Shown piece by piece: positions 1-10,076 of a stretch of DNA of 64,000 nucleotides (positions are counted from its first letter, which is position 1; every line of letters starts with the position of its first letter). Source of the stretch: Tahibacter soli (GTDB lineage: Bacteria > Pseudomonadota > Gammaproteobacteria > Xanthomonadales > Rhodanobacteraceae); assembly GCF_025717065.2 (NCBI RefSeq), contig NZ_JAOVZO020000020.1:124001-188000 (forward strand), written 5' to 3'. The notes beneath the pieces were generated by a model. The model saw only the letters and a list, made by a program, of their open reading frames with translations, did not search any database and had not been told where the DNA came from. Position numbers and translations under genes: made by a program.

Positions 1-947
1 AGGTTGCCCCGGCGATCGCCGCCGGCTGTCCGTTCGTGCTGAAACCGGCCAGCCGCACGCCGATCGGCGCGCTGATCATCGGCGAAGTGCTGGCCGAAAC
101 CGATCTGCCGGTCGGCGCGTTCTCGATCCTGCCCGCGCATCGCGACGGCGCCGATCTTTTCACCGTCGACGAGCGCTTCAAACTGCTCTCGTTCACCGGT
201 TCGCCGGGCGTCGGCTGGGATCTGAAAGCCAAAGCCGGCAAGAAGAAGGTGGTACTCGAACTCGGCGGCAACGCCGCGTGCATCGTCGACGCCGATCAGC
301 GCGACCGCCTCGACTACGTCGTCGAACGCCTCGTTTTCGGTGCATTCTACCAATCGGGACAAAGCTGCATCAGCGTGCAGCGCATCCTCGTGCACGAAGA
401 TCTCTACGCCGAACTGCGCGAGCGCTTCGTCGCGAAGGTGTCGTCGCTCGTCGCCGGCGATCCGCGCGACGAGAAGACGTTCATCGGCCCGATGATCGAC
501 GAGAAGGAAGCCTCGCGCCTCGACGGCTGGATCCAGGAAGCGGTCAGGTCGGGCGCCAAGCTCCTGTGCGGCGGCAGGCGCACCGGCGCGATGCTCGAAG
601 CCACCGTGCTCGAAAACGTCGATGCAACCCAGAACGTATCGTGCCAGGAGGCGTTCGGTCCGGTCGCGCTGCTGCAGCCGTACCGCGATTTCGACGAGGC
701 GGTGCGCGCCGTCAACGACTCGACGTTCGGACTGCAGGCCGGCGTGTTCACCTACGACGTGCGCAAGGCGATGCGCGCGTGGGACGAACTCGAGGTCGGC
801 GGCGTCGTCGTCGGCGACGTGCCGAGCTTCCGCGTCGACAACATGCCTTACGGCGGCGTCAAGGATTCTGGTCTCGGCCGCGAAGGCATCCGCTACGCGC
901 TCGAGGACATGACCGAGATTCGCCTGCTCGTGATGCGCGACCCGTGA
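1..947 (+). CDS. aldehyde dehydrogenase family protein, C-terminal part (5' end outside window)
   Basis: NAD(P)-dependent oxidation of an aldehyde to an acid. The frame is open from base 3, so the N-terminal cofactor-binding part lies outside the window. Visible family landmarks, in order, are the LELGGN motif with the general-base Glu, the GQSCIS motif with the catalytic Cys, IGPMIDEKEA, the QEAFGPV motif and the C-terminal PYGGVKDSGLGREG. About 315 residues are present, against about 480 for the whole family. The substrate cannot be told from this part; GQSCIS is common in the lactaldehyde/semialdehyde-type branch. The gene downstream starts 56 bases after the stop and is unrelated in function, so an operon is not implied. 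Confidence 0.93.
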   Translation, partial: VAPAIAAGCPFVLKPASRTPIGALIIGEVLAETDLPVGAFSILPAHRDGADLFTVDERFKLLSFTGSPGVGWDLKAKAGKKKVVLELGGNAACIVDADQRDRLDYVVERLVFGAFYQSGQSCISVQRILVHEDLYAELRERFVAKVSSLVAGDPRDEKTFIGPMIDEKEASRLDGWIQEAVRSGAKLLCGGRRTGAMLEATVLENVDATQNVSCQEAFGPVALLQPYRDFDEAVRAVNDSTFGLQAGVFTYDVRKAMRAWDELEVGGVVVGDVPSFRVDNMPYGGVKDSGLGREGIRYALEDMTEIRLLVMRDP

Positions 948-1003
948 CACGGAACGCATGCCGCATGCGCGGCATGCTCGGCCCCGCATCGTCGGAGGCC
1001 GCA

Positions 1004-2281
1004 ATGTCCACCTTTGTCCGCTCTCTCGCCGCCGTCGCCGCGCTCGTCGCGACGGCGGCGTCGGCGCAGAACCATCCGTTCCCGCAGCACGTGCGCTACG
1101 CGGCCGGCAGCATCGTGCCGAACCATCGCACGCAGTCGCAGCGCGACCAGGACGTGCGCGACGCGTACGGCCGCTGGAAGACGGCGTACCTGCGCACGGC
1201 CGGCACGGTCGGCGGCAATACGCTGTGGCGCGTCGTGTGCGACACCGACGGCAACGACAACACCGTCTCGGAAGGCCAGGGCTACGGCATGGTCGTCGTC
1301 GCGCTGATGGCCGGACACGACGCCGACGCGCGCACGATCTTCGACGGTCTCGCGCGCTACTACGACGCGCACCGCAGCGCCGGCGACGGCCGTCTGATGA
1401 GCTGGAACGTCAACGCGGCAGGTCAGTCGCAGGACGGCAACTCGAGCGCGTTCGACGGCGACAACGACATCGCGCTGGGCTTTCTCATCGCCGCGAGCCA
1501 GTGGAGCGGCGGCGCGATCGACTACCGCGCCAAGGCGCTCGACGTGATCGCGGGACAAGCCGCCTCGGTCATGGGGCAGACGACGGCACTGCCGCTGCTC
1601 GGCGACTGGGTCGTGCCGGGCGGCGCGCAGTACAACCAGTACACGCCGCGCACGTCCGACTTCATGCCGGCGCACTTCTTGAACTTTTCAGCCGCGAGCG
1701 GCGCCGCGATCTGGAAGCTCGCGATCGCGGCGACGACGCAGGCGACCGAACACCTGCAGACGACGTACGCGACGACCACCGGCCTCGTGCCCGACTTCAC
1801 GTTGCGCGAATCGGCGGGGTCGCCGAACGTCAAACCCGCGCCCGCGGGTTTTCTCGAAGGCCCGCACGACGGCCACTACAACTACAACGCGGGGCGCGTG
1901 CCATGGCGCCTGGGCACCTACGCGCTGCTGCACGCCGACGCGGCGACCGCGCGACAGGTGCGGCGCATGTCGCAGTGGCTGCAGGGCAGCACGGGCGGCG
2001 TCGCAACGAACATCCGGCCCGGCTACCTGCTCGACGGCACGCCGATCGCGACCGACTACTTCACGAGCTTCTTCGCCGCGCCGTTCGGCGTCGCGGCGAT
2101 GGTGACGCCGTCGCAGCAGACGTGGCTCAACGCGGTCTACGACAGCGTGCGCACGCGCCAGGAAGGTTACTACGAAGACAGCGTCGCGCTGCTGTCGCTG
2201 ATGGTCATGAGCGGCACGTACTGGGATCCGGTCGCGATCGACCGCATCTTCGCCGATCCGGTGGAGACGATCGCGCCGTAG
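1004..2281 (+). CDS. secreted glycoside hydrolase family 8 (endoglucanase-like)
   Basis: Probably cleaves beta-1,4 glycans (cellulose, chitosan or xylan types occur in family GH8). The start at 1004 is preceded by GGAGG and gives a clean Sec signal peptide ending near ATAASA, residues 1-20, so the enzyme is periplasmic or secreted. The motif VSEGQGYGM near residue 90 carries the predicted acid Glu, and FDGDNDIALGF near residue 152 carries the acidic residue typical of the second half of the site. The length of 425 residues fits a single catalytic domain without a binding module. No bcs cellulose-synthase genes are adjacent, so a BcsZ role is not supported by context; a degradative enzyme is the simpler reading. 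Confidence 0.88.
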   Translation: MSTFVRSLAAVAALVATAASAQNHPFPQHVRYAAGSIVPNHRTQSQRDQDVRDAYGRWKTAYLRTAGTVGGNTLWRVVCDTDGNDNTVSEGQGYGMVVVALMAGHDADARTIFDGLARYYDAHRSAGDGRLMSWNVNAAGQSQDGNSSAFDGDNDIALGFLIAASQWSGGAIDYRAKALDVIAGQAASVMGQTTALPLLGDWVVPGGAQYNQYTPRTSDFMPAHFLNFSAASGAAIWKLAIAATTQATEHLQTTYATTTGLVPDFTLRESAGSPNVKPAPAGFLEGPHDGHYNYNAGRVPWRLGTYALLHADAATARQVRRMSQWLQGSTGGVATNIRPGYLLDGTPIATDYFTSFFAAPFGVAAMVTPSQQTWLNAVYDSVRTRQEGYYEDSVALLSLMVMSGTYWDPVAIDRIFADPVETIAP

Positions 2282-2357
2282 AGACGTTCCGGAGGAAATC
2301 CCGCGCTTCTGCGTAGTAGCGCTCCGACGACGGCATGGGCCGTCGCAGGAGCCTTCC

Positions 2358-2993
2358 ATGCAAACCGCATTTCGCCGCCTCGCCGCGGCCCTGTTCGCCC
2401 TCGCCGCCGTGCCGGCCCTCGCCGCGCCGGTGTTTTCCGACGACTTCTCGCGCAAGACCAGCGGCTGGCCGAATATGCAGGCCACGCGCGATTCCGACCT
2501 CGGCTTCGCCGTCTACACCGACACCGGCCGCTACCAGCTCACGCCGGTGCACGACCACACGTTCGGCTTCATCGCGGCGCCGAAGCAGTCCGCCGGCGGC
2601 AACGTGCGCATCGAGACCGACCTGTTCCTGTACGCCGGCATCGGCCGGGGCGCCGCCGGCGTCGCGTGCCGCTATCGCGACGCGAAGAACTTCTACGCGT
2701 TTCTCGCGCGCGGCGACGCGGGCGTCGTCATCGCCAAGGTGAAGGACGGCGAAGCGACCGTGCTCGCGCAGGGGCGCGTGCCGACCGTCATGCCCGGCGC
2801 GGTCGACACGCGCCTGACGGCCGAATGCAGCGGCGACGCGCTGCGACTGACCGCGAAAGGCGGCGGCTCGATCGGCGCGCGCGACGCCGAGTTCGCCGGC
2901 GGCGCGAGCGGCCTCGTCGTGATCGGCGAAAAGCTCGCCGGCACGAGCGGCATGTTCGACGACTTCGTGCTGACCGACCTCGGCGCGCACTGA
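2358..2993 (+). CDS. secreted protein with LamG/DUF1080-like fold, function unknown
   Basis: 211 residues. It starts with a Sec signal peptide (cleavage near PALAAP, residues 1-22) and contains one all-beta domain. FSDDFSRKTSGW at the start and SGMFDDFVLTDL at the end are typical of concanavalin/laminin-G-like sugar-binding domains, including the DUF1080 group. Two Cys residues (in GVACRY and AECSGD) could form a disulfide in the periplasm. It follows the GH8 gene by 76 bases and overlaps the next gene by an ATGA junction, so it is probably translated with it. A carbohydrate-binding role is inferred from fold and context only. Confidence 0.6.
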   Translation: MQTAFRRLAAALFALAAVPALAAPVFSDDFSRKTSGWPNMQATRDSDLGFAVYTDTGRYQLTPVHDHTFGFIAAPKQSAGGNVRIETDLFLYAGIGRGAAGVACRYRDAKNFYAFLARGDAGVVIAKVKDGEATVLAQGRVPTVMPGAVDTRLTAECSGDALRLTAKGGGSIGARDAEFAGGASGLVVIGEKLAGTSGMFDDFVLTDLGAH

Positions 2994-3766
2994 TGAACGC
3001 GCCGGCCGCGATCGACGCGGCGCACTACGACGCGCCGGTCTGCCGCAACTGCGGCGCCGCGCTCGCGACGCCGTTCTGCGGCGCGTGCGGCCAGGAGCGC
3101 GCGCGCCGGCTCGGCGTGCGCGCGGCCGGGCGCGAGGCGTGGAACGCGTGGCGGCTGTTCGAGCTCAAGCTCGTCAAGGCCGCGGCGAACCTCGTGCTGC
3201 GGCCCGGTACCGTCGCGAGAGACTACGTGCTCGGCAAGCGCACCGCGCATCCGCATCCGGCCAAGCTGCTCGCGTTCGCGATCGGCGTGCTGCTCGTCGT
3301 GCTCGCGCGCGCGAATTATCTCGACGCGTCGAACGCGTCGGTCGGCCGCGCGATGGCGCTCGTGCGCGGCTGGTCGAACCTGTCGTTCTCGCTCGGCATC
3401 GTCGCGGTGCTCGCCGCGTCGTTCGCGGCATTCGGCCGGCGCGGCTACAACGCGACAGAACACCTCGTGCTCGCGGCGTACTGCCAGACCGTCGTGATCG
3501 CCGCGAGCGTGCTGACGAAGCTGCCGATGCTCGCGTATCGCGCGCCGGCGTTCCTCGCCGCGCACAAGGCGTGGTCGGCGTGGGCGCTCGACGTCGTCGG
3601 CTGTCTCGTCGTGGCGATCGCGTTCAAGCAGTTCTTTCTCGTCGATCTGCGGCGCGACGGCTGGCGCCTCGCGCTCGCCGTCGCCGTCTTCCTCGCCTGC
3701 AAGTGGACGCTCGTGCGCGCCTATGCGCGCGTGCTGGCCGAACTCGTCGCCGCGCGCGCGGCGTGA
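2993..3766 (+). CDS. zinc-ribbon membrane protein, DUF3667-like
   Basis: 257 residues. The N-terminus has a zinc-ribbon pattern, CRNCGAAL...FCGACGQE, near residues 17-37. A soluble linker follows and then about five hydrophobic segments between residues 85 and 250, so this is an inner-membrane protein with a cytoplasmic zinc finger. The arrangement is that of the DUF3667 family (yippee-like CxxCG...CGQ then membrane helices), whose function is not established. The start is fixed by the ATGA overlap with the secreted protein gene upstream. The next gene starts 22 bases downstream, so the three genes probably form one transcript. Confidence 0.6.
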   Translation: MNAPAAIDAAHYDAPVCRNCGAALATPFCGACGQERARRLGVRAAGREAWNAWRLFELKLVKAAANLVLRPGTVARDYVLGKRTAHPHPAKLLAFAIGVLLVVLARANYLDASNASVGRAMALVRGWSNLSFSLGIVAVLAASFAAFGRRGYNATEHLVLAAYCQTVVIAASVLTKLPMLAYRAPAFLAAHKAWSAWALDVVGCLVVAIAFKQFFLVDLRRDGWRLALAVAVFLACKWTLVRAYARVLAELVAARAA

Positions 3767-3788
3767 CGCCATCCATCAAGGAAATCTT

Positions 3789-5486
3789 GTGAACACTTCC
3801 CTTTTGACCAAGTTGCTTCCGCTCGCCGCCTGCGCCGCCCTCGTCGCATGCGGGACGCCGTCCGACGGCGCGGTGCCGGTCGCGGCGGCGAACGAGCCCG
3901 CGCGCGTCGCGACGGCGCAAGCGGCGCCCGCGAGCGTCGTCGACGAAATCGCGGCGAACCTGCAGGCGTGCTCGTACGACGGCGCGCCGGTGAAGGTGCC
4001 GGCACGCGGCGGCGGCACGCCGCCGGCCGACTGCCGCGACATGGTCGCGCGCATCATGCAGTTCACCGGACTGCCGCAGAACTTCGACGTGATCGAAGCG
4101 AAGGTGCCGAACGCCGCGGCGCTCGTCGTGCTCGACGAGGCGAAGCTGCCGCGCCGCGTCATCGCGTTCAACGACGACTTCATCGCCGTCGTGCGCCGCG
4201 CGACGGGCGGCAACGCGTGGGCGCCGGTCAGCATCATGGCGCACGAAATCGGCCATCACCTGTCGGGCCACACGATCATGCCGGGCGGCAGCCAGCCGCC
4301 GACGGAACTCGAAGCGGACAAGTTCTCGGGCTTCGTGCTGCACAAGATGGGCGCCTCGCTCGCCGACGCGCAGCAGGCGATGACATCGCTCGTCGCCGAC
4401 GGCCCCGACGGCGCGACGCATCCGGGCCGCGGCAAGCGCCTCGCCGCGATCGCGGAAGGCTGGACGCAGGCGTGCCGGCAAGCCGGACGCACCGATTGCA
4501 CGCAAGGCGACGCCGTCGCACAGACGTCGCCGCCACCGATGTCGCCGGTCGCAACGCCCGCACCGTCGTTGCCGGCAACCACGCCCGCGACGCCGCTGAC
4601 CGCGGCGACGCCGGCGGCCGGTCCCGACGTCGTACCGGCGCCCGGTTCGACGCCGTCGAAGTTCGGCCAGTTCGTCTACGACGAGTTCGGCTATTTCGAC
4701 CGCGCCGAACGCGCGCGCGTCGAACAGACGATGTTCGCGTTCGCGCAGGAGCCGGGCATCGAGGTCGTCACGCTACTCGTGCGCGACCTGCACGGCCTGT
4801 CCGCGCAGGACTACGCGCACGCGATGATGCGGCAGCTGCGCGTCGGCAAGCTCGACGTCGGCAACGGCGCGGTCGTCGTGATCGCGCCGGTGCAACGCGC
4901 CGCCGCGATCGCGCTCGGCCCGGGGCTCATGCTCGAAAACGCGTACCTCGTCGAGAATCAGGTCAAGAGTCTGCAGCGCTCGATCGAATACGGCTGGAGC
5001 GTCTGCGAGAAGAAGCGCGCCTGCGCCGGCTGGACCGAAAATTTTCTCGGCGTGGCGACGAGCATCGCCGGCAGCGGCAAGCACTGGGAATGGCGTATCC
5101 GCTACCAGAATCTGGCCGACATGATCGCCGTCAACGCGCGCGAGTTCGACGAACGCCAGGCGTCCGGCGCGTCGTACGATCCGAACAGGAGCGCGACCTG
5201 GCGCAAGCTCGTGCGCTTTTCCGGCAGCGTCGCGAATCTCGCGCCGGACAAGAACGACAAACGCCATTTCGTGAACGAGAAACACGCCGAGCGCGTCGGC
5301 CCCGCGCTGCTCGTGCGCGAAGAAGGCGGCGGCGACGCGATGCTGTACCTCGATCCGCGCACGAGCGCCCTGATGCCGGCCGGGCCGCTCGTCGAAGGCC
5401 GCCGCTATTCGTTCGTCGCGCGCGAAAGCAATCTCCACGGCGCGCCGCCGCAGCTCGATCTCCTGAGCTACGACGCGTTGCCGTAA
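3789..5486 (+). CDS. lipoprotein with HEIGH metallopeptidase and TPM domains
   Basis: 565 residues from a GTG start preceded by AAGGAAA. A lipoprotein signal is visible (LLPLAACAALVACG), predicting lipidation of the Cys after LVA. The first half contains AHEIGHHLSGH near residues 151-161 and a following TELEADKFSG Glu/Asp motif, the layout of an M48-type zinc peptidase. A Pro/Ala/Thr-rich linker at about residues 240-285 leads into a TPM domain starting at FGQFVYDEFGYF near residue 291, with the typical LLVRDL and NGAVVVI strands. The last 120 residues are not recognised. TPM domains are found in membrane-repair and photosystem-assembly proteins. The combination suggests envelope protein quality control, which is inference. 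Confidence 0.7.
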   Translation: MNTSLLTKLLPLAACAALVACGTPSDGAVPVAAANEPARVATAQAAPASVVDEIAANLQACSYDGAPVKVPARGGGTPPADCRDMVARIMQFTGLPQNFDVIEAKVPNAAALVVLDEAKLPRRVIAFNDDFIAVVRRATGGNAWAPVSIMAHEIGHHLSGHTIMPGGSQPPTELEADKFSGFVLHKMGASLADAQQAMTSLVADGPDGATHPGRGKRLAAIAEGWTQACRQAGRTDCTQGDAVAQTSPPPMSPVATPAPSLPATTPATPLTAATPAAGPDVVPAPGSTPSKFGQFVYDEFGYFDRAERARVEQTMFAFAQEPGIEVVTLLVRDLHGLSAQDYAHAMMRQLRVGKLDVGNGAVVVIAPVQRAAAIALGPGLMLENAYLVENQVKSLQRSIEYGWSVCEKKRACAGWTENFLGVATSIAGSGKHWEWRIRYQNLADMIAVNAREFDERQASGASYDPNRSATWRKLVRFSGSVANLAPDKNDKRHFVNEKHAERVGPALLVREEGGGDAMLYLDPRTSALMPAGPLVEGRRYSFVARESNLHGAPPQLDLLSYDALP

Positions 5487-5491
5487 AGCGC

Positions 5492-5523
5492 CCGCCGGGC
5501 CGGCCCCCTCGCCGGCCCGGCGG
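5492..5523. terminator. strong GC stem-loop between convergent genes
   Basis: A 13-bp perfect inverted repeat (5492-5504 with 5511-5523) with loop CCCCTC lies between two convergent genes. There is no T-tract on either strand, so it may be a bidirectional block or RNA-stabilising hairpin rather than a classical intrinsic terminator. Confidence 0.5.
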
Positions 5524-5544
5524 ATTCCCCGCCACGTACGACTC

Positions 5545-6204
5545 TCAGCGGGCGGTCGTCGCGACGAGCTTCGTCTGCGCCTCGAGGTATTCGCCTTCCG
5601 ACCATTGCACCATCGCGTTGAACGCGTCGGCGTGTTTCCAAACGCTCGCGGAATCGGCAATGGCGAGTTCGCGGCGCTGCGACACGCGCGGCGCGTTCGT
5701 CCACTGCGACCGGCACGAGCGGTTCGAGCCCGGTTCGATCAGCGACAGCATGCGGCCGCTCGGACGGAAGCGGTAGTTGTTCGCGAGCGTCGGATCGCAA
5801 CCGCCGACGAGCACGTAGTTGACGTCGAGGCGGCCGAGCAAGGCCGAGGCGAGCACCGCGGTGCTCGTCGCGTCGCCGGCGGCGACGATCGTGATATCGG
5901 CCGAGTCCACGCCGCTCGCGATCAGTTCGCGCGCGGCGGCGGCAACGTCTTCGGCGCGGCCGACGACATCGGCCTTGGCCGACGCGGCGCGGTCGATCGT
6001 GAAACCGCGCGCGGCGTAGCCGGTGCCGATTTCGGCGGCGGTCGCGTCGCTGTCGGCGAGCACGATCGCATGGCGGTTGAGCGTGGCGGAGTGGCCGAGA
6101 CTCGGCAGCGAGAACGCCAGCGCGGTGACGCCGGCAACGATGAGGCGCGTCCGCAGATCGAGCTGCCGACGCGGGAAAGACAAGGCGTTCGGATTGGACG
6201 ACAT
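5545..6204 (-). CDS. conserved secreted protein of unknown function
   Basis: 219 residues from an ATG preceded by GGAG eight bases upstream. An N-terminal charged stretch is followed by a hydrophobic segment ending near SLGHSA, which reads as a signal peptide or single anchor. The body alternates strands and helices (AIVLADSDATAAEIG, ITIVAAGDATSTAV, DVNYVLVGGC), resembling a small Rossmann or alpha/beta fold. The C-terminal part is richer in polar residues and contains two Cys residues. I do not recognise the family. It lies convergent to the TPM lipoprotein gene and 151 bases downstream of proA on the same strand, apparently outside the arginine operon. Confidence 0.5.
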   Translation of the reverse strand: MSSNPNALSFPRRQLDLRTRLIVAGVTALAFSLPSLGHSATLNRHAIVLADSDATAAEIGTGYAARGFTIDRAASAKADVVGRAEDVAAAARELIASGVDSADITIVAAGDATSTAVLASALLGRLDVNYVLVGGCDPTLANNYRFRPSGRMLSLIEPGSNRSCRSQWTNAPRVSQRRELAIADSASVWKHADAFNAMVQWSEGEYLEAQTKLVATTAR

Positions 6205-6355
6205 GACATTGACTCCAGGGGGGCGGACCGGCGCCCGCAGGTTGCGCGTGCGTCGGTGCTCTCTTGGATGTGCCGGCGCCTGCAACGGTTGCGTGCGAGG
6301 CGCGAAATATTCACCCAACTGATGGCATAGACGGCGGGCCGGTCGGCGGCGATCG

Positions 6356-7606
6356 CTACGTCTTGTGGCGCACGTGCCCGTCGCCGCGCACGACGTAGCG
6401 TTCGATCGTCAGCGACTCGGCGCCCATCGGGCCGTAGGCGTGCAGCCGTGTCGTCGAGATGCCGATCTCGGCGCCGAGACCGAGTTCGCCGCCGTCGCTG
6501 AAGCGCGACGATGCGTTGACCATGACGACCGCCGAACGCAGCGCGCGCACGAAGCGCGCGGCGCTCGCGTCGTCGCGCGTCGCGATCACTTCGGTGTGGT
6601 CCGAGCCGTAGCGCCGGATGTGCGCGATCGCATCGTCGAGATCGTCGACGATGCGCACCGCGAGCACGAGATCGAGAAACTCGGCCGCGTAGTCGTCGTC
6701 GGTCGCGACAGCGAGACCTTCGACGAGCGAGCGGCTGCGCTCGCACGCGCGGATCTCGACGCCACGTGCGCGCAATGCGTCGACCGCGCGCGGCAGGAAA
6801 TCGCCCGCTGCGTCAGCATGCACGAGCAGTGTTTCCAGCGCGTTGCAGACGGCCGGGCGCGTCGTCTTGCCGTCGACGACGAGCGCGACGGCCTGCGCGA
6901 CGTCGGCCGAGGCGTCGACGAACAGATGGCACACGCCTTTGTAGTGCTTGATCACCGGCACGCGCGCGTGCTCGGCGACGAAACGGATCAGGCCTTCGCC
7001 GCCGCGCGGGATCGCCAGATCGACAATGTCCACGAGTTGCAAAAGCTCGATCATCGCCTCGCGACGCAGGTCGTCGGGCACGGTGACGGCCGCGGCGGGC
7101 ACGCCCTGCGCGACGAGCGCGCTGCGCAGCGCGTCGGCGATCGCGCGGTTCGAATGCACCGCTTCGGAACCGCCGCGCAGGATCACGCCGTTGCCGGCCT
7201 TCAGGCACAGCGCGGCGGCGTCGGCGGTGACGTTCGGCCGCGCTTCGTAGATCATCGCGACGACGCCGAGCGGCACGCGCACGCGTTCGATCGACAATCC
7301 GTCGGCGCGCGTGTCGCGGCGCGTAACCTGCCCGACCGGATCGGGCAATCCGGCGACGTGCCGCACGCCGGCGACCATCGCCGCGACGCGCGACGCGTCG
7401 AGGCGCAACCGGTCGAGCATTGCCGGCGCGGTTCCCTTCGCGGTCGCGGCATCGACGTCGCGCGCGTTCGCCGCGAGTATCGCCGCGGCGTCGCGTTCGA
7501 GCGCGTCGGCCATCGCGTGCAGGAGCGCGGCGCGCGCGGACGTATCGAGTTCGGCGAGCGTCTGCGCCGCGTCGCGGCAGGCGAGCGCGAGTTCCTTCAT
7601 CGTCAT
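6356..7606 (-). CDS. proA: gamma-glutamyl phosphate reductase
   Basis: Second step of proline synthesis: NADPH-dependent reduction of glutamyl-5-phosphate to the semialdehyde, in the cytoplasm. 416 residues, the usual length. An ALDH-like fold is visible, with the active-site Cys in [13 protein letters not shown]. The start at 7606 overlaps the proB stop (ATGA). A second in-frame Met two codons later (MTMKEL) is a possible alternative. It is the last gene of the eight-gene arg/pro run, so proline synthesis is co-transcribed with arginine synthesis here. Glutamate is the shared precursor. Confidence 0.96.
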   Translation of the reverse strand: MTMKELALACRDAAQTLAELDTSARAALLHAMADALERDAAAILAANARDVDAATAKGTAPAMLDRLRLDASRVAAMVAGVRHVAGLPDPVGQVTRRDTRADGLSIERVRVPLGVVAMIYEARPNVTADAAALCLKAGNGVILRGGSEAVHSNRAIADALRSALVAQGVPAAAVTVPDDLRREAMIELLQLVDIVDLAIPRGGEGLIRFVAEHARVPVIKHYKGVCHLFVDASADVAQAVALVVDGKTTRPAVCNALETLLVHADAAGDFLPRAVDALRARGVEIRACERSRSLVEGLAVATDDDYAAEFLDLVLAVRIVDDLDDAIAHIRRYGSDHTEVIATRDDASAARFVRALRSAVVMVNASSRFSDGGELGLGAEIGISTTRLHAYGPMGAESLTIERYVVRGDGHVRHKT

Positions 7607-8763
7607 GCGGCGGTTCCTTGCGGCGCGAGACAGACGAGATCGTCGCGATGCACGACGGTTTCGCCGTAGCTGTAGCCGAGCGCCGCTTCGATCTCGTGCG
7701 ACTTGCGGCCGGCGATGCGGCGCACTTCGCTCGCCGCGTACTGGCTGATGCCGCGCGCGACGCGCGTCCACGTCTCGTCGCGCAACGTTTCTATTTCCAC
7801 CATGTCGCCGCGCGCGAAATCGCCGTCGATGCCGACGATGCCGCCGGGCAGCAGCGAGGCGCCGCCGCCGGCCAGCGCGCGCGCGCAACCCGCGTCGACG
7901 CGGATGCGCCCGCCCGCGGACGGCGCGTGCCTGAGCCAGTACTTGCGCGCGTGCAGGCGCGTGCCTTCGGCGCGAAAGCGCGTGCCGCGCAGGCGGTCGG
8001 CGGCGAGCAGGCGCAGGCCGTCGGCGTCGGTGCCGTTGAACAGCACCGTTTCGACGCCCGCGGCCGCGGCCTTCGTCGCCGCCTCGAGTTTCGTGTGCAT
8101 GCCGCCGGTGCCGACGCCGCTGCCCGCGCCGCCGGCCATCGCGAGGATCGCCGGCGTGATCGCCGCGACGTCGTCGATCGGCGCGGCGTCGGCGTGCGTG
8201 CGCGGATTCGCCGAATACAGGCCGTCGATGTCGCTCGCGATCAGCAGCAAATCGGCATCGACGAGCGCCGCGACGATCGCCGCGAGATTGTCGTTGTCGC
8301 CGAGCTTCAACTCGTCGACCGCGACCGTGTCGTTCTCGTTGACCACGGGCAGCGCGCCGAGCGCGAGCAGTTCGCGCAGCGTCGCGCGCGCGTTGAGATA
8401 GCGGCGGCGGTTGCGCAGGTCGTCGTGCGTCAGGAGCACCTGCGCGACCGGCCGGTCGAAGAAGCGCTGCCACAGCGCGACGACCGTTGTCTGGCCCAGC
8501 GCCGCGAGGGCTTGGCGCGCGGCGAGACCGTGCGCCGCTTCCGGCTGCGCGCGCACGAGCGCGCGTCCGGCCGCGACCGCGCCGGACGAGACGAGCACGA
8601 TCTCGCGTCCCGCGCGATGGCTCGCCGCGATGAATTCGGCGAGGCCGAGCGCGTAGCGCGTCGACAGCCCGCCGCCGTTCGCCGCGAGCAGGCTGCTGCC
8701 GACCTTGAGCACCGCGCGACGCCAGCGCGGCAGGGCCTGCTCGGCGTGGCGCGGCACGTTCAT
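7603..8763 (-). CDS. proB: glutamate 5-kinase with PUA domain
   Basis: Phosphorylates glutamate as the first step of proline synthesis. 386 residues: an amino-acid kinase domain at about 10-270, with VLKVGSSLL near the N-terminus and [16 protein letters not shown] in the middle, and a PUA domain at about 285-375. Full-length enzymes of this type are feedback-inhibited by proline and the PUA domain modulates this. Both ends overlap neighbours by ATGA, which indicates coupled translation between argH and proA. Confidence 0.96.
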   Translation of the reverse strand: MNVPRHAEQALPRWRRAVLKVGSSLLAANGGGLSTRYALGLAEFIAASHRAGREIVLVSSGAVAAGRALVRAQPEAAHGLAARQALAALGQTTVVALWQRFFDRPVAQVLLTHDDLRNRRRYLNARATLRELLALGALPVVNENDTVAVDELKLGDNDNLAAIVAALVDADLLLIASDIDGLYSANPRTHADAAPIDDVAAITPAILAMAGGAGSGVGTGGMHTKLEAATKAAAAGVETVLFNGTDADGLRLLAADRLRGTRFRAEGTRLHARKYWLRHAPSAGGRIRVDAGCARALAGGGASLLPGGIVGIDGDFARGDMVEIETLRDETWTRVARGISQYAASEVRRIAGRKSHEIEAALGYSYGETVVHRDDLVCLAPQGTAA

Positions 8764-10076
8764 GCGTCGCGTCCGAGCGCGGCTTTGTTCAATCCCGTCC
8801 AGCGTGCTTCGAGTTCGGCCAGGCGCAGATCGGCCGCGCCGCCGGGCGATACGCGCGCGGCGAGGCTCGCTTCGGGCGTGCGCCCCTGCCCCGCGTCGGC
8901 CGCGGTTTCGGCCGCGGCGCGGTACGCGTCGCGGAACGGCACGCCGGCGGCGGCCTGCTCGATCGCGACGTCGGTCGCGTACATCGACGATTCGATCGCG
9001 CCGCGCATCGCGTCGGCGTTCCACTTGAGGCTTGCGAGCAGGCCGGGCAGCAGTTCGAGTGCCGACAGGCCGATGCCGAAGCCGTGCACGATCGAACCCT
9101 TGCTGAACTGCAGGTCGCGCTGATAGCCCGAAGGCAGCGAAAGCAACTGTTCCACTTCGCACCGCGCGGCGGCGACCGCGGCATAGCTCGCGCGCATGAG
9201 TTCCACCACGTCGGGATTGCGCTTGTTCGGCATGATCGACGAACCGGTGGTATACGCCGCCGGCAGGCTCACGAAGCCGTATTCGGCGGTCGTGAACAGG
9301 CTCAGGTCCCACGCGAGGCGGCGCAGGTCGAGCACCGCGCCGGCCAGCGCCTCGAGCGCGGCGAGCTCGAACTTGCCGCGCGACAGCTGCGCGTAGATCG
9401 GCGAGATCTGCAGACGGGCGAAGCCGAGCCGCTGCGTCGTGTAGTCGCGGTCGAGCGGCAGGTTCACGCCGTAGCCGGCCGCGGTGCCGAGCGGATTGGC
9501 GTCGATCAGCGCGAGCGTGTCCTGCGCGCGGCGCGTATCGTCGATGAAGCTTTCGGCGAAGCCGGCGAACCACATCGCGGTCGACGACACCACAGCGCGC
9601 TGCAGATGCGTATAGCCCGGCATCGGCAGCGCGTCGGCGTGGGCGCGATCGAGGCAGACGCGCGCGCTCGCGCGGCACGCGTCGATCAGCGCTTCGAGCT
9701 GTGCCTTGAGCCACAGCCGCGACGCCACGAGCACCTGATCGTTGCGGCTGCGGCCGGTGTGCACCTTGCGGCCGGCGTCGCCGAGCCGTTCGGTCAGGCG
9801 CGCTTCGATCGCCGAGTGACCGTCTTCGAAACGCTCGTCGAGCACGAACGCGCCGGATTTGAAATCGGCGGCGAGCGCGTCGAGTTCGCGCGAAAGATTC
9901 GCGCTTTCGGCGTCGCTGACGAGACCGATGCGCGCGAGCCCTTCGACGTGCGCGCGGCTCGCGACGATGTCGTGCAGGAACAGTTCGCGGTCGAGCACGA
10001 CGTCGCTGCCGGCGAGAAACCGCATGATGCGCGGATCGATCTCGACGCCCTTCTTTTGCCACAACAGGTCGCTCAT
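8760..10076 (-). CDS. argH: argininosuccinate lyase
   Basis: Last step of arginine synthesis: splits argininosuccinate into arginine and fumarate. 438 residues. The fumarase-superfamily signature [12 protein letters not shown] is intact, as is the N-terminal TGRSRNDQ motif that binds substrate. The start overlaps the argC stop (ATGA) and the stop overlaps the proB start in the same way. The enzyme is expected to be a cytoplasmic homotetramer. Confidence 0.96.
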   Translation of the reverse strand: MSDLLWQKKGVEIDPRIMRFLAGSDVVLDRELFLHDIVASRAHVEGLARIGLVSDAESANLSRELDALAADFKSGAFVLDERFEDGHSAIEARLTERLGDAGRKVHTGRSRNDQVLVASRLWLKAQLEALIDACRASARVCLDRAHADALPMPGYTHLQRAVVSSTAMWFAGFAESFIDDTRRAQDTLALIDANPLGTAAGYGVNLPLDRDYTTQRLGFARLQISPIYAQLSRGKFELAALEALAGAVLDLRRLAWDLSLFTTAEYGFVSLPAAYTTGSSIMPNKRNPDVVELMRASYAAVAAARCEVEQLLSLPSGYQRDLQFSKGSIVHGFGIGLSALELLPGLLASLKWNADAMRGAIESSMYATDVAIEQAAAGVPFRDAYRAAAETAADAGQGRTPEASLAARVSPGGAADLRLAELEARWTGLNKAALGRDA

